From an uncultured Gammaproteobacteria bacterium (GTDB taxonomy: Bacteria > Pseudomonadota > Gammaproteobacteria > Arenicellales > JAANXG01): 39,399 nucleotides of DNA. Shown here piece by piece: positions 25,346 to 34,409 of this stretch (position 1 is the stretch's first letter; each line of letters starts with the position of its first letter). Below the pieces are notes generated by a model. The model saw nothing but the letters and a program-made list of their open reading frames with translations. It did not search any database and was not told where the DNA came from. The stretch is from contig CAMYIN010000105.1 in the NCBI GenBank assembly GCA_947258495.1, positions 1 through 39,399 on the forward strand, in the 5' to 3' direction. A program made the translations under genes and the position numbers.

Positions 25346-26107
25346 CTAGTCCCGTCGTAGTTCACCGCGCTTGCTGCAATTCGTCCAGGGACTCGTGAAT
25401 GGAAATTCCAACAGGCCCTCTGCGGTCGCGATCCACGCGGTGGTTGTGCCGTCGCGTAGGACTTCGATAGCGTCCGTGGGTAGCTTGGCAGGTCATCGAC
25501 GTACTATTCTTGAGCCGCGTTTCAGATACAGGCCGCCGCTCCGCACGCCCCAGGTCAAGTCGGATACGTCGGGGTCGAGTGCTTCGTGCGGTTTGGTAGC
25601 CAACGCACGCAACCGACGCTCCTTGAGCGCGGCCGCCAGCAGTTCGCTGCTCCGCTGTTGTGACGGGTTGGCGTCGGCGAGCTCACTTTCTGCAGTGGAC
25701 TTGTCGAAGTCGACCACGCTGTGATCGCGTTTGCGCACCAGCCACAGCCGCCCGGTGTGCGACGGATCCTGGATGAGCGTCGTCAGTTCGCCCAGAAAGA
25801 ATCCACCGGCGGAATCCTATTGCCGGGAACCTTCCACTGTTGCGCAGCGCCCAGAAGATCCGACCATCGTACTCGAGGTCTCGCACGTCCCGCCATTGCG
25901 TTCCCGCCAGTACGGGTGCTGTCGTCGGCCGCAGCACCATTTCGCGCGCGGCCAAAGTCGTTTTTTCCGAACACCAGTATCGTGCTCGACCGAGTGCCAG
26001 CAGCTCGTCGCGCGCGGACACGCTGCGCAGCTGATGGACGTCGGTGACCTCGGCCATCGTCGACCACGTACCTCGATCCAGGTCGAGCACGGCCAAGGAT
26101 GCACCGC
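25346..26107 (-). pseudogene. decayed beta-propeller protein fragment
   Basis: Protein-like sequence runs leftward from about 26107 (LAVLDLDRGTWSTMAEV; DLEYDGRIFWALRNSGRF). A frameshift near 25800 moves it to GGFFLGELTTLIQDPSHT and GRLWLVRKRDHSVVDFDKS. It reaches a TGA near 25498 and continues in frame with TTAWIATAEGLLEF to a TAG at 25346. The W-x-A/G-T-x-x-G-L pattern suggests regulator-propeller-type repeats. No start codon is seen. The family call is tentative. Confidence 0.5.
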
Positions 26108-26185
26108 GTAACGCGGACAGATTTGTTTTTTCTTGCCTTCGAAACCTAAATGTGCCCTGTTTTTACGGCGTCGTCGTCACAGAGT

Positions 26186-26226
26186 TTGATCTGCATCAAT
26201 TTCCTGTCCGCGCGAGGACACATAAT
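26186..26226 (+). promoter_or_regulatory. FNR/Anr-type box with -10 element
   Basis: TTGATCTGCATCAA (26186-26199) is a perfect match to the FNR consensus TTGATN4ATCAA. CATAAT at 26221-26226 is a good -10 and would start RNA near 26233, so the box centre is at about -41, the class II activation site. The next plausible gene downstream is at 26470. Confidence 0.6.
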
Positions 26227-26469
26227 CTGCCGTACTGATTCGGGATTATTGGCTGTACACGCAGCGATTTCCCGTCCCCGTAATAGCATGGAGCGTACAC
26301 GCCGCATCTGCCGGATCGTCGTACAAAGACGCGGATCCCCAGCCGCGTACGCAAAGTCTTACGACGAAAAAGCTTAAATGCGCGTCAGGGGGATGATGTT
26401 GCACTTACGTACTACACGTGAGTGCGCACACGTAGACGGAAGTTTCTGAATCCCGTTAGGAGAACCGTC
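26200..26469 (+). other. leader or small RNA region after FNR-type promoter
   Basis: About 240 bp between the predicted start (about 26233) and the next gene. A 29-codon Arg-rich frame (ATG 26288 to TAA 26377, MERTRRICRIVVQRRGS) lacks a ribosome site. The stretch may be a long 5' leader or a separate small RNA; nothing more can be supported. Confidence 0.3.
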
Positions 26470-26667
26470 ATGAGCGATAAAGAAAAGACCGACTTATCGG
26501 AAGAGGAAGTAGTCGATGTCAGTAAGCTTAGTGATGAGCAGAAAAGTGCATTTTGTCTGGTGCCATGCCCGACAATGGTACAGGGAAATAGATGCAGTGG
26601 GGTCTGTGGCAAACGCAAGGTCCATCCCGGCAGACATCAGTGTTTCGCGGGGCACAGTTGGTCATAG
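26470..26667 (+). CDS. small Cys-rich hypothetical protein
   Basis: A 65-aa protein starting at ATG 26470 behind a good AGGAG. The first half is acidic (KEKTDLSEEEVVDVSKLSDE); the second holds five Cys and two His in FCLVPCP, RCSGVCGKRKVHPGRHQCFAGH, the kind of spacing that binds zinc or an Fe-S centre. The family is not recognised. An FNR-type promoter lies 270 bp upstream, and a perfect 14-bp inverted repeat that could act as terminator lies just after it. Confidence 0.6.
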   Translation: MSDKEKTDLSEEEVVDVSKLSDEQKSAFCLVPCPTMVQGNRCSGVCGKRKVHPGRHQCFAGHSWS

Positions 26668-26690
26668 GATGACGCCCTGCTAACCAGCAA

Positions 26691-26728
26691 GGGGACAGAT
26701 TTAAACAGGCGAAGTTAAATCTGTCCCC
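26691..26728. terminator. REP-like perfect hairpin, possible bidirectional terminator
   Basis: GGGGACAGATTTAA (26691-26704) and TTAAATCTGTCCCC (26715-26728) are perfectly complementary with a 10-base loop. It sits between convergent genes, and a T-rich run (26744-26750) follows on the plus strand. It is also a member of the dispersed repeat family. Confidence 0.6.
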
Positions 26729-26738
26729 ATTTATGCAG

Positions 26739-27170
26739 CTATTTTTTTATTACCTCGTCGATGATTTCGTGGACCTCTTTCTCCAGGGCTTCTGAGGGCG
26801 TCACGATGACTTCCCGGTCGGCGATGTTGGTGGTGTATCGCTGCGCCGGCGCGCTGCGCTGATAGGCTTCCCGCAGGTGGTCGGTAATGCGCTCCAGCCG
26901 AATGGGATTGACGCCGTGTTCCTCTACCAGGGTCTTGAAGTTGCTGGTGTGGCCGTCATGAATCCAGGCGAGTCCGAACTTCTTCGGCGGTTTACCGATG
27001 AACACGTAGGCGGCGTGTTCGGCGGGAACGATTTCCAAGCGTTCTGACGTTTCTGCAATGAGTTCCTTGAGTTGATCGGCCACCTCTTGCAGCCGCGCGT
27101 TCGCGTAGTTGTCGGCGGAAAGCGGTGGATGCTCCTCACGGCTCCCAAAGATATTACCCAAGATGCCCAT
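26739..27170 (-). CDS. hypothetical cytoplasmic protein
   Basis: A 143-aa protein beginning MGILGNIFGSREEHPP at ATG 27170, chosen because GGAGGTG lies 6 bases before it; a longer frame from 27236 has no such site. It is a mixed helix/strand protein (VADQLKELIAETSERLEIVPAEHAAYVFIG, quoted in part: RLEIVPAEHAAYVF; KKFGLAWIHDG) with a charged helical end (EKEVHEIIDEVIKK). No signal peptide, membrane segment or known motif. Nothing links it to its neighbours except convergence with the Cys-rich gene. Confidence 0.7.
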   Translation of the reverse strand: MGILGNIFGSREEHPPLSADNYANARLQEVADQLKELIAETSERLEIVPAEHAAYVFIGKPPKKFGLAWIHDGHTSNFKTLVEEHGVNPIRLERITDHLREAYQRSAPAQRYTTNIADREVIVTPSEALEKEVHEIIDEVIKK

Positions 27171-27309
27171 GACTTCACCTCCGGCTATTCTTTTAAGTGG
27201 GTTAACTACTGAAACATTGCCATCGGCTGTTGTCAATGCGCAATGCGGCGGGGAGATAATCTCAGTAGCGCGTTTGGTTTTAAGGATGGTCGGCGCGGCT
27301 CGCGCACCG

Positions 27310-27560
27310 AATTTATGGGTGTCCAGCAGAATTGCCGGCCTTTTTTGTCGGTGTCCAGCAGAATTGTCCCTCGCAAATTTCTCGACATTTTCGTAGGTGT
27401 CCGGAATTGTCCTTCCTCCGGAATTGTCCCGCCCTCCAGAATTGGTCCATCTTTGTGGATGCCCAAAATTGTCTCTTACATTTTATGGGTGTCCAAAAAT
27501 GTCGTTTTTCTGGATGTCCCAAATTGTCGGCTTCCCAAATTGTCGGCTTGGGCGAACCGG
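27310..27560. repeat. degenerate GGTGTCC-AATTGTC repeat array
   Basis: About nine imperfect direct copies of GGTGTCC(n)AAATTGTC occur with irregular spacing of 17-45 bp, for example at about 27318, 27348, 27393, 27414, 27470, 27488, 27513 and 27533. The array fills the gap before the AddB-like gene. Copies vary too much, and spacing is too irregular, for a CRISPR. Confidence 0.7.
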
Positions 27561-27574
27561 GGATAGAATAAATA

Positions 27575-30268
27575 GTGCACCACGTTCGACCATCGGTAAT
27601 ACGCCACACCTTTCTCGTTACCGGCGTCCTGGCGCGGCGCGAGGCGCTGTACGAAGCGGTGCGCAGCAGTGCGCACGGACGGCAGATCCTGGGCCCCGCG
27701 CAGCTCGCCGCGCGCCTGGCGGGCGGGTTCGCACAACCCATAGATCGCGACGCGCTCCTCGACGCCGTCGATCGGTGTCTCACCGACGCCACGCTGGACA
27801 TCGGCGATCTGGCAGCGATTCGCGACCTTCCCGGCAGCGTGCGCGCCGCCGCACAGACACTGTCGCGGGTGTGGAACGCGGGCATCGATCTGGCGGTGCG
27901 CGCGGGGAAAGCGGACTCGCCGAGGCTGGCCGAACTCGCCAGGCTGGAGGCGGCGGTCCTGCAACACCTGCCCGCGGCGCAGTTTCGCCCGCAGGATCTC
28001 GCGCACCGCGCCCTCGATCGGCGGCAGCTGGCCCCGCGTCTGCTCGGAGCCGTCACCCTGGCCGGAATGCCGGACCTCGATCCCGTATGGCGGCCATTGC
28101 TCAGGGCGCTCGGTGAGGTCGTGCCGATGACCTGGCGATTGGGACACTTTCGCCGGCCCGCTTGGGTGGACGGCGACTCGATCGAGTTCGACGATGCGGC
28201 GGCCAACACACCCGAACTGTTGCGGGTGTCCTGCGCCAACCCGCGGCACGAGGCCCTCGAGGCGCTGCGCTGGGCGCGTGCGCTCATCGCGAGCGGCGCC
28301 GCGCGTCCCGAGGAGATCGCGATCGCGGCGCCGGCCAACGCCGAATGGGACGAACATATCGCGGCCATGGCCGACGACGCAAACCTGCCGCTCGCGTTCG
28401 TCCACGGGCGCCCGGCACTGAACACCCCGGACGGTCAGACCTGCGCTGCGTTGGCGGAGGTGTTGCTGAACGGCCTGAGTCGCTCGCGCGTGGAACGTGT
28501 TTTAACGTCGATCCGCGGCGCCACCGACGCGACGCGGGGCATTCCCGGTAACTGGCAGCGCATCCTCCCGCGCGACGCACCCTTGTTGCACGCGCAGCAG
28601 TGGCGCGGGGTGATCGAGGGCACGACCGAATGGCCCGAAGGACGGAATTTCGGCGCCACCCTGGAAGCGCTCATCGACCTGCTCGATCGCGGCGCCGAGG
28701 CCGCGTCCGAGGCCGGGGAACGCCTGCTGGCCGGGCGCGCGCGCGCCGTCTGGCGCAAGGCGTTGAAAGAAGGACCGGCGCGGGCCCTTGCGGTGTCCTT
28801 GGCCGGCGTTCGGGTCGAAGAACAAGCGGATCCCGTGACCTCGATCGTGTGGTGCGCGGCCGCCGAGGTCGCGTCCTGTCCCAGACCCTACGTCCGTCTG
28901 CTTGGTCTCACCAGCCGGGGTTGGCCGCGCACGCAAAGCGAGGACCCGCTGCTGCCGGCGCACATCGTCGATCCTGGGGAACTCGATCCGGTTCCGGTGC
29001 CGGAGCGCGATCGGCGCGACTTCCGCACTGCCGCGGCGGCGTCCTCGCGGCAGGTCGTGCTGTCCCGTTTCCGACGCGACGCCGAAGGCAGGCAAGCGGG
29101 GGAGAGTGCGCTGCTGCGCGAGCTGCGCGTGGAGCGCGGCGAGGGCTACCTGCGCCGCGAGCGCATACCGGAACACGCGGCGAGCGAAGCCGACCGCCTG
29201 CTCGCCAGGCCCGACGAATTTGCCGCCGACCCCGTCGCCACCCACGCGGTACGCTGCTGGAAGAACTGGCACACGCCCAAACTCACGCCCCACGACGGCC
29301 GCATCCGGGCGCAGCATCCGATACTGGTTCGCATACTGCAGGAACGGTTCTCGGCGACGCGCTTGCGTCGTCTGGTGCGTGACCCGCTGGGCTTCGTCTG
29401 GCGCTACGGCTTGCATTGGCAGGCGCCGGCGGAAGACGAAGAGCCCCTGGGGCTCGATAGTGCGGCGTTCGGCAGCCTTACCCATCGGGTCCTGGAACTG
29501 GCCGTGAACGCCTTGGAGGCCGCGGGAGGTCTGGCCGACGCCGACGCCGCGCAGATCGCGGCCGCTACCGTGGCCGCCGTCGACCGGGCCGCCGACGAGT
29601 ACGAACGGACGCAACCGGTACCGCCGCGCCTGCTGTGGCGGCGCACGCTCACCGAGGTCCGGGATCTGGCACGGACCGCGCTCGCCTGGGACGATGCGCC
29701 CCTGCCGGGGCAGCGGAGTTTTGCCGAGATCGAATTCGGATACGTCGAGGCGACGGCGAGAAGCGGCTGGCCGTGGGACCCCGGGGCCGCGGTGGAGATT
29801 CCGGGAACGGGACTATTGATCAGCGGCACCATCGATCGCCTGGATCTGTCGGCGGACGGCGCCGTCGCGCGCGTGACCGACTACAAGACCGGCAAGGTGC
29901 CCGGAAACAACGTGCAGGTGAACGGGGGCGAGGAATTACAGCGCTGCCTGTATGCCTTTGCCGTGCAGGCGTTGCTCGGAACGGGCGTCGCGGTGGCGGC
30001 GCGGCTGCTGTATGCGCGCGACGGCGGCCGATTGCTCGACCTTGCCGATCCACAGAAGGTCCTCGATGACGTCGCGCATTACTTCGTCGCCGCGCGCGAT
30101 CACCTGCGCGTGGGGCGCGCGCTGGTGGGGCCGGACAGCGGTCGGCGCGACGACGATCCGCTCACTTTTGCGCTACCGGGCAACGCCAAGGAAAACTATT
30201 TGGTAACCAAGGCGGCTGAGGCCCAGTCCGCGATGGCTCCGCTGCCGGAACTGTGGGAGATGCCGTGA
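27575..30268 (+). CDS. AddB-like PD-(D/E)XK nuclease / inactive-helicase subunit
   Basis: An 897-aa partner of an AddA-like helicase in double-strand-break processing. The N-terminal part is helicase-like but lacks a Walker A lysine motif (FLVTGVLARREALYEAV), as in several AddB-type proteins outside Firmicutes. The C-terminal nuclease is clear: LVRDPLGFVWRYGL, FGSLTHRVLELAV, FAEIEFGYV, GTIDRLDLSADG, then VTDYKTGKVPGNN with the catalytic D and K, and EELQRCLYAFAVQ with the QxxxY-like motif. It starts at GTG 27575, immediately after the degenerate repeat array, and overlaps the helicase gene by GTGA. Confidence 0.87.
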   Translation: MHHVRPSVIRHTFLVTGVLARREALYEAVRSSAHGRQILGPAQLAARLAGGFAQPIDRDALLDAVDRCLTDATLDIGDLAAIRDLPGSVRAAAQTLSRVWNAGIDLAVRAGKADSPRLAELARLEAAVLQHLPAAQFRPQDLAHRALDRRQLAPRLLGAVTLAGMPDLDPVWRPLLRALGEVVPMTWRLGHFRRPAWVDGDSIEFDDAAANTPELLRVSCANPRHEALEALRWARALIASGAARPEEIAIAAPANAEWDEHIAAMADDANLPLAFVHGRPALNTPDGQTCAALAEVLLNGLSRSRVERVLTSIRGATDATRGIPGNWQRILPRDAPLLHAQQWRGVIEGTTEWPEGRNFGATLEALIDLLDRGAEAASEAGERLLAGRARAVWRKALKEGPARALAVSLAGVRVEEQADPVTSIVWCAAAEVASCPRPYVRLLGLTSRGWPRTQSEDPLLPAHIVDPGELDPVPVPERDRRDFRTAAAASSRQVVLSRFRRDAEGRQAGESALLRELRVERGEGYLRRERIPEHAASEADRLLARPDEFAADPVATHAVRCWKNWHTPKLTPHDGRIRAQHPILVRILQERFSATRLRRLVRDPLGFVWRYGLHWQAPAEDEEPLGLDSAAFGSLTHRVLELAVNALEAAGGLADADAAQIAAATVAAVDRAADEYERTQPVPPRLLWRRTLTEVRDLARTALAWDDAPLPGQRSFAEIEFGYVEATARSGWPWDPGAAVEIPGTGLLISGTIDRLDLSADGAVARVTDYKTGKVPGNNVQVNGGEELQRCLYAFAVQALLGTGVAVAARLLYARDGGRLLDLADPQKVLDDVAHYFVAARDHLRVGRALVGPDSGRRDDDPLTFALPGNAKENYLVTKAAEAQSAMAPLPELWEMP

Positions 30269-33200
30269 CGGAACTTCCCGACGCCGCGGCGCGCCGGCGC
30301 GCTTTATGCGATCACGACGCCACCCTGCTGGTGGAAGCGGGCGCCGGTTCGGGAAAGACGGCCGTCATGGCCGGTCGCGCGGTATTACTGCTGGCGAAGG
30401 GTGAGCATCCCGGTCACATCGCCGCAATTACCTTCACCGAGCTCGCCGCGGGACAGCTTTTCACCACCATCTGCGAATACCTCGACACGCTGCTTGCGGG
30501 GGAGCTCCCGGTCGGGCTGGATCTGGCGCTGGCGGACGGTTTGAACGACGGCGAACGCCGCAATCTGGCCGCGGCGCGGCAATCCATCGCCGAGCTCACC
30601 GCCACCACCATCCACGGCTTCTGTCAGCAGTTGATCCGGCCCTACCCGGTCGAAGCCGGGCTCGACCCGGGGGCGAAGATCATGGACGAGTCCGAGGCCG
30701 TGCTCGCCTGGCAGGACATCGTCAACGATTTTCTGCGACGGCGCCTCGAGGTCGAGACCGACGACACCGCGCTGGCCGCCTACGTGGTCGCGGCCGGCCC
30801 CGCCGCGCCGCAGCGCATCGAAACGCTGGCGACGTTTCTGCGCCGCTACCGAAGCGCGCGCGCGGCGCCGGTGGACTACGAGGCAAAGGCCCTGCATGCG
30901 CTGGAGACCGCGGTCGATCGGTTCGTGTCCTGGGTGGACGACCGCGAGTACGAAGAGGAGACCACCTCCGCGCTCGCCGGGTCGTTGCGCAAGCTCGCCG
31001 GGCGATACAGCGAGAATTTGGTCAACGGTTGCCGCGATCCCCGCGTGTTGATGGCTTTGGCCCTCGACCCGCCGCAGTGCGTCGCCCACACCAAAGGCAT
31101 GACCTGGCGTTCGTGGAATCGAAAAGGCAAGTGGCAGGACGCCGCCGCCGCCGCGGGCCGGTCGAGGGCCGAAGGGGCCCGGCTGTCGGACGAGGGCACG
31201 GCGCTGTACCAAGACGTGGGTGCGGCGTGGATTCGCCTCCAGGGAATGCTCGACGCCGCGGCTTTCCGGTTGTTGGCCGACGACGTGCAGGAACTGTTGG
31301 AAGACTACGCGCGCTACAAGCGCGATGCGGCGCTGATCGATTTCGACGACTTGTTGCACCACGCCCGCCGCCTGCTGCGTGATCACGATGCGGTGCGCGA
31401 CGCCCTCGCGGAGCGCTACCGGCGCGTGCTGGTGGACGAGTTTCAGGATACCGATCCGTTGCAGGTGGAGATACTCTGGCGTCTGTGCGGCGAGGGTGCG
31501 CGCGACGCCGACTGGCGGCAACGCGCGCTGCGGCCGGGGGCGTTGTTCTGCGTGGGGGACCCGAAGCAGGCCATTTATCGCTTCCGCGGCGCGGACGTAG
31601 ACACCTATGTGGCCGCGCGCGAGGCCATCGCGGGTCAGTTCCCGGACAACGTCCTGGAGATCACCGCGAACTTCCGCTCGCTGGCGCCGATACTGGAATG
31701 GGTCAACGACCGCTTCGCGCAGCCCTTGAACGCGGCGGGACAGCCGGGATTTCAGAGTCTGTCGCCGACGAAATACGCGGTCGACGACGCGCCCGGTGTG
31801 GCGCGCGTGGAGGTCGATGTGGACGCCGACGGTAGTTCGCACGACGACGTCCGCGAAGCGGAGGCCGCGGCGGTGGCGGCGCTGTGCCGTCGGTTGATCG
31901 GGAGCCATCGCCTGCAGGCTCGATGCGGCGAAGACGCTAGCGTGCGCGCCGGCGACATCGCCCTGCTGGCGCCCACGGGCACGCAGCTGTGGCGTTACGA
32001 ACGCGCCCTCGAGCACCTCGACATCCCGGTGGCGACGCAGGCGGGGAAGGGCTTTTTTCGGCGCCAGGAGATTCAGGACCTGATTGCCGTCACCCGCGCC
32101 CTGGCGGATGCCCGCGACACGGTCGCGCTGGGGGCGTTGCTGCGCGGGCCGCTGGTGGGACTCACCGAAGAGGAACTCCTCGATATCGTCGCCGCGCTGC
32201 CGCGGCCGCACGGCACCGAGCGCATGCCGCGGTTGAGCATGCGCACCGATCCGGGCGACGTCGACCACGCGCCCGCGGCCCACACCCTCGCGGTATTGCG
32301 GGGCCTGGCGGCACAGGCGCACAAGACCGCGCCGTTTCCGCTGCTGGCCGCGGCGGTGGAAGAACTGCGTGTGCGTCCCATCTTGACCCGGCGCCATCCG
32401 GGCAGCGCCGAACGGGCGTTGGCAAACGTAGATCTGTTTCTGGAAATGGCCCGTCCCTACGCAGCGCGAGGTTTACGCGCCTTCGCCGTGGCCATGCGCA
32501 AGAAATGGGAGGATGCCGAGTCGCAGGTCGAAGGGCGCCCCGACGCCGAAGAACAGGCGGTCCACCTCATCACCATGCACTCGGCCAAGGGCCTGCAATG
32601 GCCCATCGTCATTCCGGTGAATACGGTCACGGCGCAGAAAGCAGTGTCGGGATTCGTGCACCGGCGCTCCAGCGACGAGATCTTTTATAAACTCGGTCCG
32701 GTGCCGCATGCGAGCTATACCCATATGCTGGAGGAAGAAAAGGCGCATCGACTGCGGGAACAGGTGCGCCTGCTCTACGTCGCCTGCACCCGCGCCGAGG
32801 AGTTGTTGCTCCTGCCGCGGTTGCCGACGGGTAAGTCCGCGTGGCTGGAAGCGGTCGAGCTGGAACTCGACGCGCTGCCGGTGTTCGATGGCAGCAGGTT
32901 GGAGGAAACGCTCCCGAAGCGTGCGCCGGACGGTGTCAACACCCAGGAGGTGCACGCGTTTGCGCGCGAAGCGGAAGCTATGCGTGCGGCGAAGTCGGTG
33001 ATCGAATGGCGACGACCCAGTCGCCACGAGCTTGCGGACCCCGAGGTCGAGGCGCGAGAGTCGGCGACACAGGTGTTCGCGGCGGCGGACGAAGTGCGGC
33101 CGGCGGTAGAGGGGGGGACAATGCGCGGCAACCTGCTTCACAAACTCGTGGAGGAAGTGCTGAGCGGAGAATCGGAAGCGGACGCCGCCGCCCTCGAGGC

Positions 33201-33603
33201 GCGTGCGCTGGAGTTGCTTTATCAAGTCGGAGCAACGCCCGCGGCCGATCCGGCGACCGGCGCCGCGCCCGAGGAACTGGCGCGGACCGTGATGCGAACA
33301 CTGGAACTGCCGCAGGTGCGCGCCTTGCGCGATCGTTTGCAACCCGAGCTTCCGCTCTACGCCTGTACCGCGGGAGAGGCAGGTGTCGAGGTCGCCACCT
33401 CCGGCATTGCCGACGCCGTCGCCCTCGATCCGTGCGGCAGCATCGAGGTGATCGTCGATTGGAAAAGCGACGTGGCCCCGTCCGCAGCGCAGCGCCAACG
33501 TTACCGCGCGCAGGTCCGCGACTACCTAAGCGCGACCGGCGCCGCCAAGGGAATCATCGTCTACATGACGCTCGGCCAGGTCGACGAAATCGAAGACGAT
33601 TAA
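30265..33603 (+). CDS. AddA-like UvrD/Rep helicase-nuclease
   Basis: A 1112-aa SF1A helicase with a RecB-type nuclease domain. Motif I is EAGAGSGKTAVMAGR, motif II VLVDEFQDTDPLQ, motif III FCVGDPKQAIYRFRGAD, motif IV EITANFRSL, motif V LITMHSAKGLQWPIVI, motif VI RLLYVACTRAEELLLLP. The C-terminal end has RGNLLHKLVEEVL, SGIADAVALD and IVDWKSDVAP, the nuclease D and DxK, followed by YRAQVRDYLSA. With the AddB-like protein it should unwind and trim DNA ends for RecA, and also degrade foreign linear DNA. GTG 30265 overlaps the previous stop (GTGA), with GGAG at 30256. Confidence 0.92.
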   Translation: MTELPDAAARRRALCDHDATLLVEAGAGSGKTAVMAGRAVLLLAKGEHPGHIAAITFTELAAGQLFTTICEYLDTLLAGELPVGLDLALADGLNDGERRNLAAARQSIAELTATTIHGFCQQLIRPYPVEAGLDPGAKIMDESEAVLAWQDIVNDFLRRRLEVETDDTALAAYVVAAGPAAPQRIETLATFLRRYRSARAAPVDYEAKALHALETAVDRFVSWVDDREYEEETTSALAGSLRKLAGRYSENLVNGCRDPRVLMALALDPPQCVAHTKGMTWRSWNRKGKWQDAAAAAGRSRAEGARLSDEGTALYQDVGAAWIRLQGMLDAAAFRLLADDVQELLEDYARYKRDAALIDFDDLLHHARRLLRDHDAVRDALAERYRRVLVDEFQDTDPLQVEILWRLCGEGARDADWRQRALRPGALFCVGDPKQAIYRFRGADVDTYVAAREAIAGQFPDNVLEITANFRSLAPILEWVNDRFAQPLNAAGQPGFQSLSPTKYAVDDAPGVARVEVDVDADGSSHDDVREAEAAAVAALCRRLIGSHRLQARCGEDASVRAGDIALLAPTGTQLWRYERALEHLDIPVATQAGKGFFRRQEIQDLIAVTRALADARDTVALGALLRGPLVGLTEEELLDIVAALPRPHGTERMPRLSMRTDPGDVDHAPAAHTLAVLRGLAAQAHKTAPFPLLAAAVEELRVRPILTRRHPGSAERALANVDLFLEMARPYAARGLRAFAVAMRKKWEDAESQVEGRPDAEEQAVHLITMHSAKGLQWPIVIPVNTVTAQKAVSGFVHRRSSDEIFYKLGPVPHASYTHMLEEEKAHRLREQVRLLYVACTRAEELLLLPRLPTGKSAWLEAVELELDALPVFDGSRLEETLPKRAPDGVNTQEVHAFAREAEAMRAAKSVIEWRRPSRHELADPEVEARESATQVFAAADEVRPAVEGGTMRGNLLHKLVEEVLSGESEADAAALEARALELLYQVGATPAADPATGAAPEELARTVMRTLELPQVRALRDRLQPELPLYACTAGEAGVEVATSGIADAVALDPCGSIEVIVDWKSDVAPSAAQRQRYRAQVRDYLSATGAAKGIIVYMTLGQVDEIEDD

Positions 33604-34013
33604 GAGAAATCAGAAAACGGAGAAAACGGGGACGGATTTATTTTTGGACTCGAACAATAATTCTGTCCACTTTTCAACACCATCCAGTGCGCTTCGCGGC
33701 CGCGCGAATGTCTGCGTTTGCGCTCAACACCCGTCGAGCTGGTGCAATTTCTGTCTCATGCCGAGGAATTATCTGCGGGTTTGTGGTCCAAAAAGATTGA
33801 GGACCGATTTAGGTTTGCGGTAGGGATAAGTCTTCAATTCGCCCAATCTGGCATCGGGGATCAACAGCTTAGAACATGTGGAATTCCGAGATTATGCACA
33901 GCGAATCCGCGGGCACGCCCATATGGCTTTTGACACAGCGATTCGGATACTCGCGGATCTGTGGGCAATTCAACGCATGTCTTGATCTTTGAGGACAAAG
34001 GAGGAGAGTAGTC
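33604..34013. other. intergenic stretch with REP-like half site
   Basis: 410 bp without a convincing gene. GGGGACGGATTTATTTTT at 33628-33645 and TTCTGTCCAC near 33661 are parts of the dispersed repeat. The rest shows nothing recognisable. Confidence 0.5.
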
Positions 34014-34382
34014 ATGCAAGCGAAAAGCCTGGGTTTTCTGGCTGTAATCACGGTATTTTTGATCGCTTCACCGACAAAGGCGGAAGAAACATTGAGCGGG
34101 AGCCAAATTAAAGACACCATCGTTGGGAAGACGCTCAAATGGAAAAAAAGGGGCAGTGATCCCGTACAAATCGAGTACAAGGCGGACGGCAAGTTGAACG
34201 GTTTCGTTCCGGGCCACGGTCGGTCGGACGAAGGTAAATGGTGGGTCGAAGGAGATAATTTCTGCCGCCAATGGAGTCGATGGCGTAACGGCAAAAAATC
34301 ATGCACCGTATGGACGAGGGAAGGGAATAAGGTTAAAGCCCACAAGGAAGGAAAATTCACGGGATGGTCTGCCGGGATCTAG
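34014..34382 (+). CDS. small secreted protein, DUF995-like
   Basis: A 122-aa protein with a signal peptide (LGFLAVITVFLIASPTKA) and a mature basic domain: LSGSQIKDTIVGKTLKW, EYKADGKLNGFVPG, EGKWWVEGDNFCRQWSRW and KSCTVWTREGNKV. This layout (LSGxxI...GKT, KADG, GxWWVEGDxxCRxW) is like DUF995-type periplasmic proteins, whose function is unclear. Two Cys likely pair. AGGAGGAGAG precedes ATG 34014. It stands alone between two repeat tracts. Confidence 0.78.
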   Translation: MQAKSLGFLAVITVFLIASPTKAEETLSGSQIKDTIVGKTLKWKKRGSDPVQIEYKADGKLNGFVPGHGRSDEGKWWVEGDNFCRQWSRWRNGKKSCTVWTREGNKVKAHKEGKFTGWSAGI

Positions 34383-34409
34383 CCACACAACGGGTCTATT
34401 TTTAGACTC

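Noticed and set aside
27310-27560. Possible CRISPR array
   Set aside because: Repeat units are short, diverged and irregularly spaced (17-45 bp), and no cas gene is present.
27476-28425. Long minus-strand frames opposite the AddB-like gene
   Set aside because: Low-complexity Arg/Ser/Ala translations typical of antisense frames in GC-rich DNA.
30385-32397. A 670-aa open frame on the minus strand
   Set aside because: It is antisense to the AddA-like gene in very GC-rich DNA; the translation is Arg/Gln/His-rich with no domain, while the plus strand has all helicase motifs.
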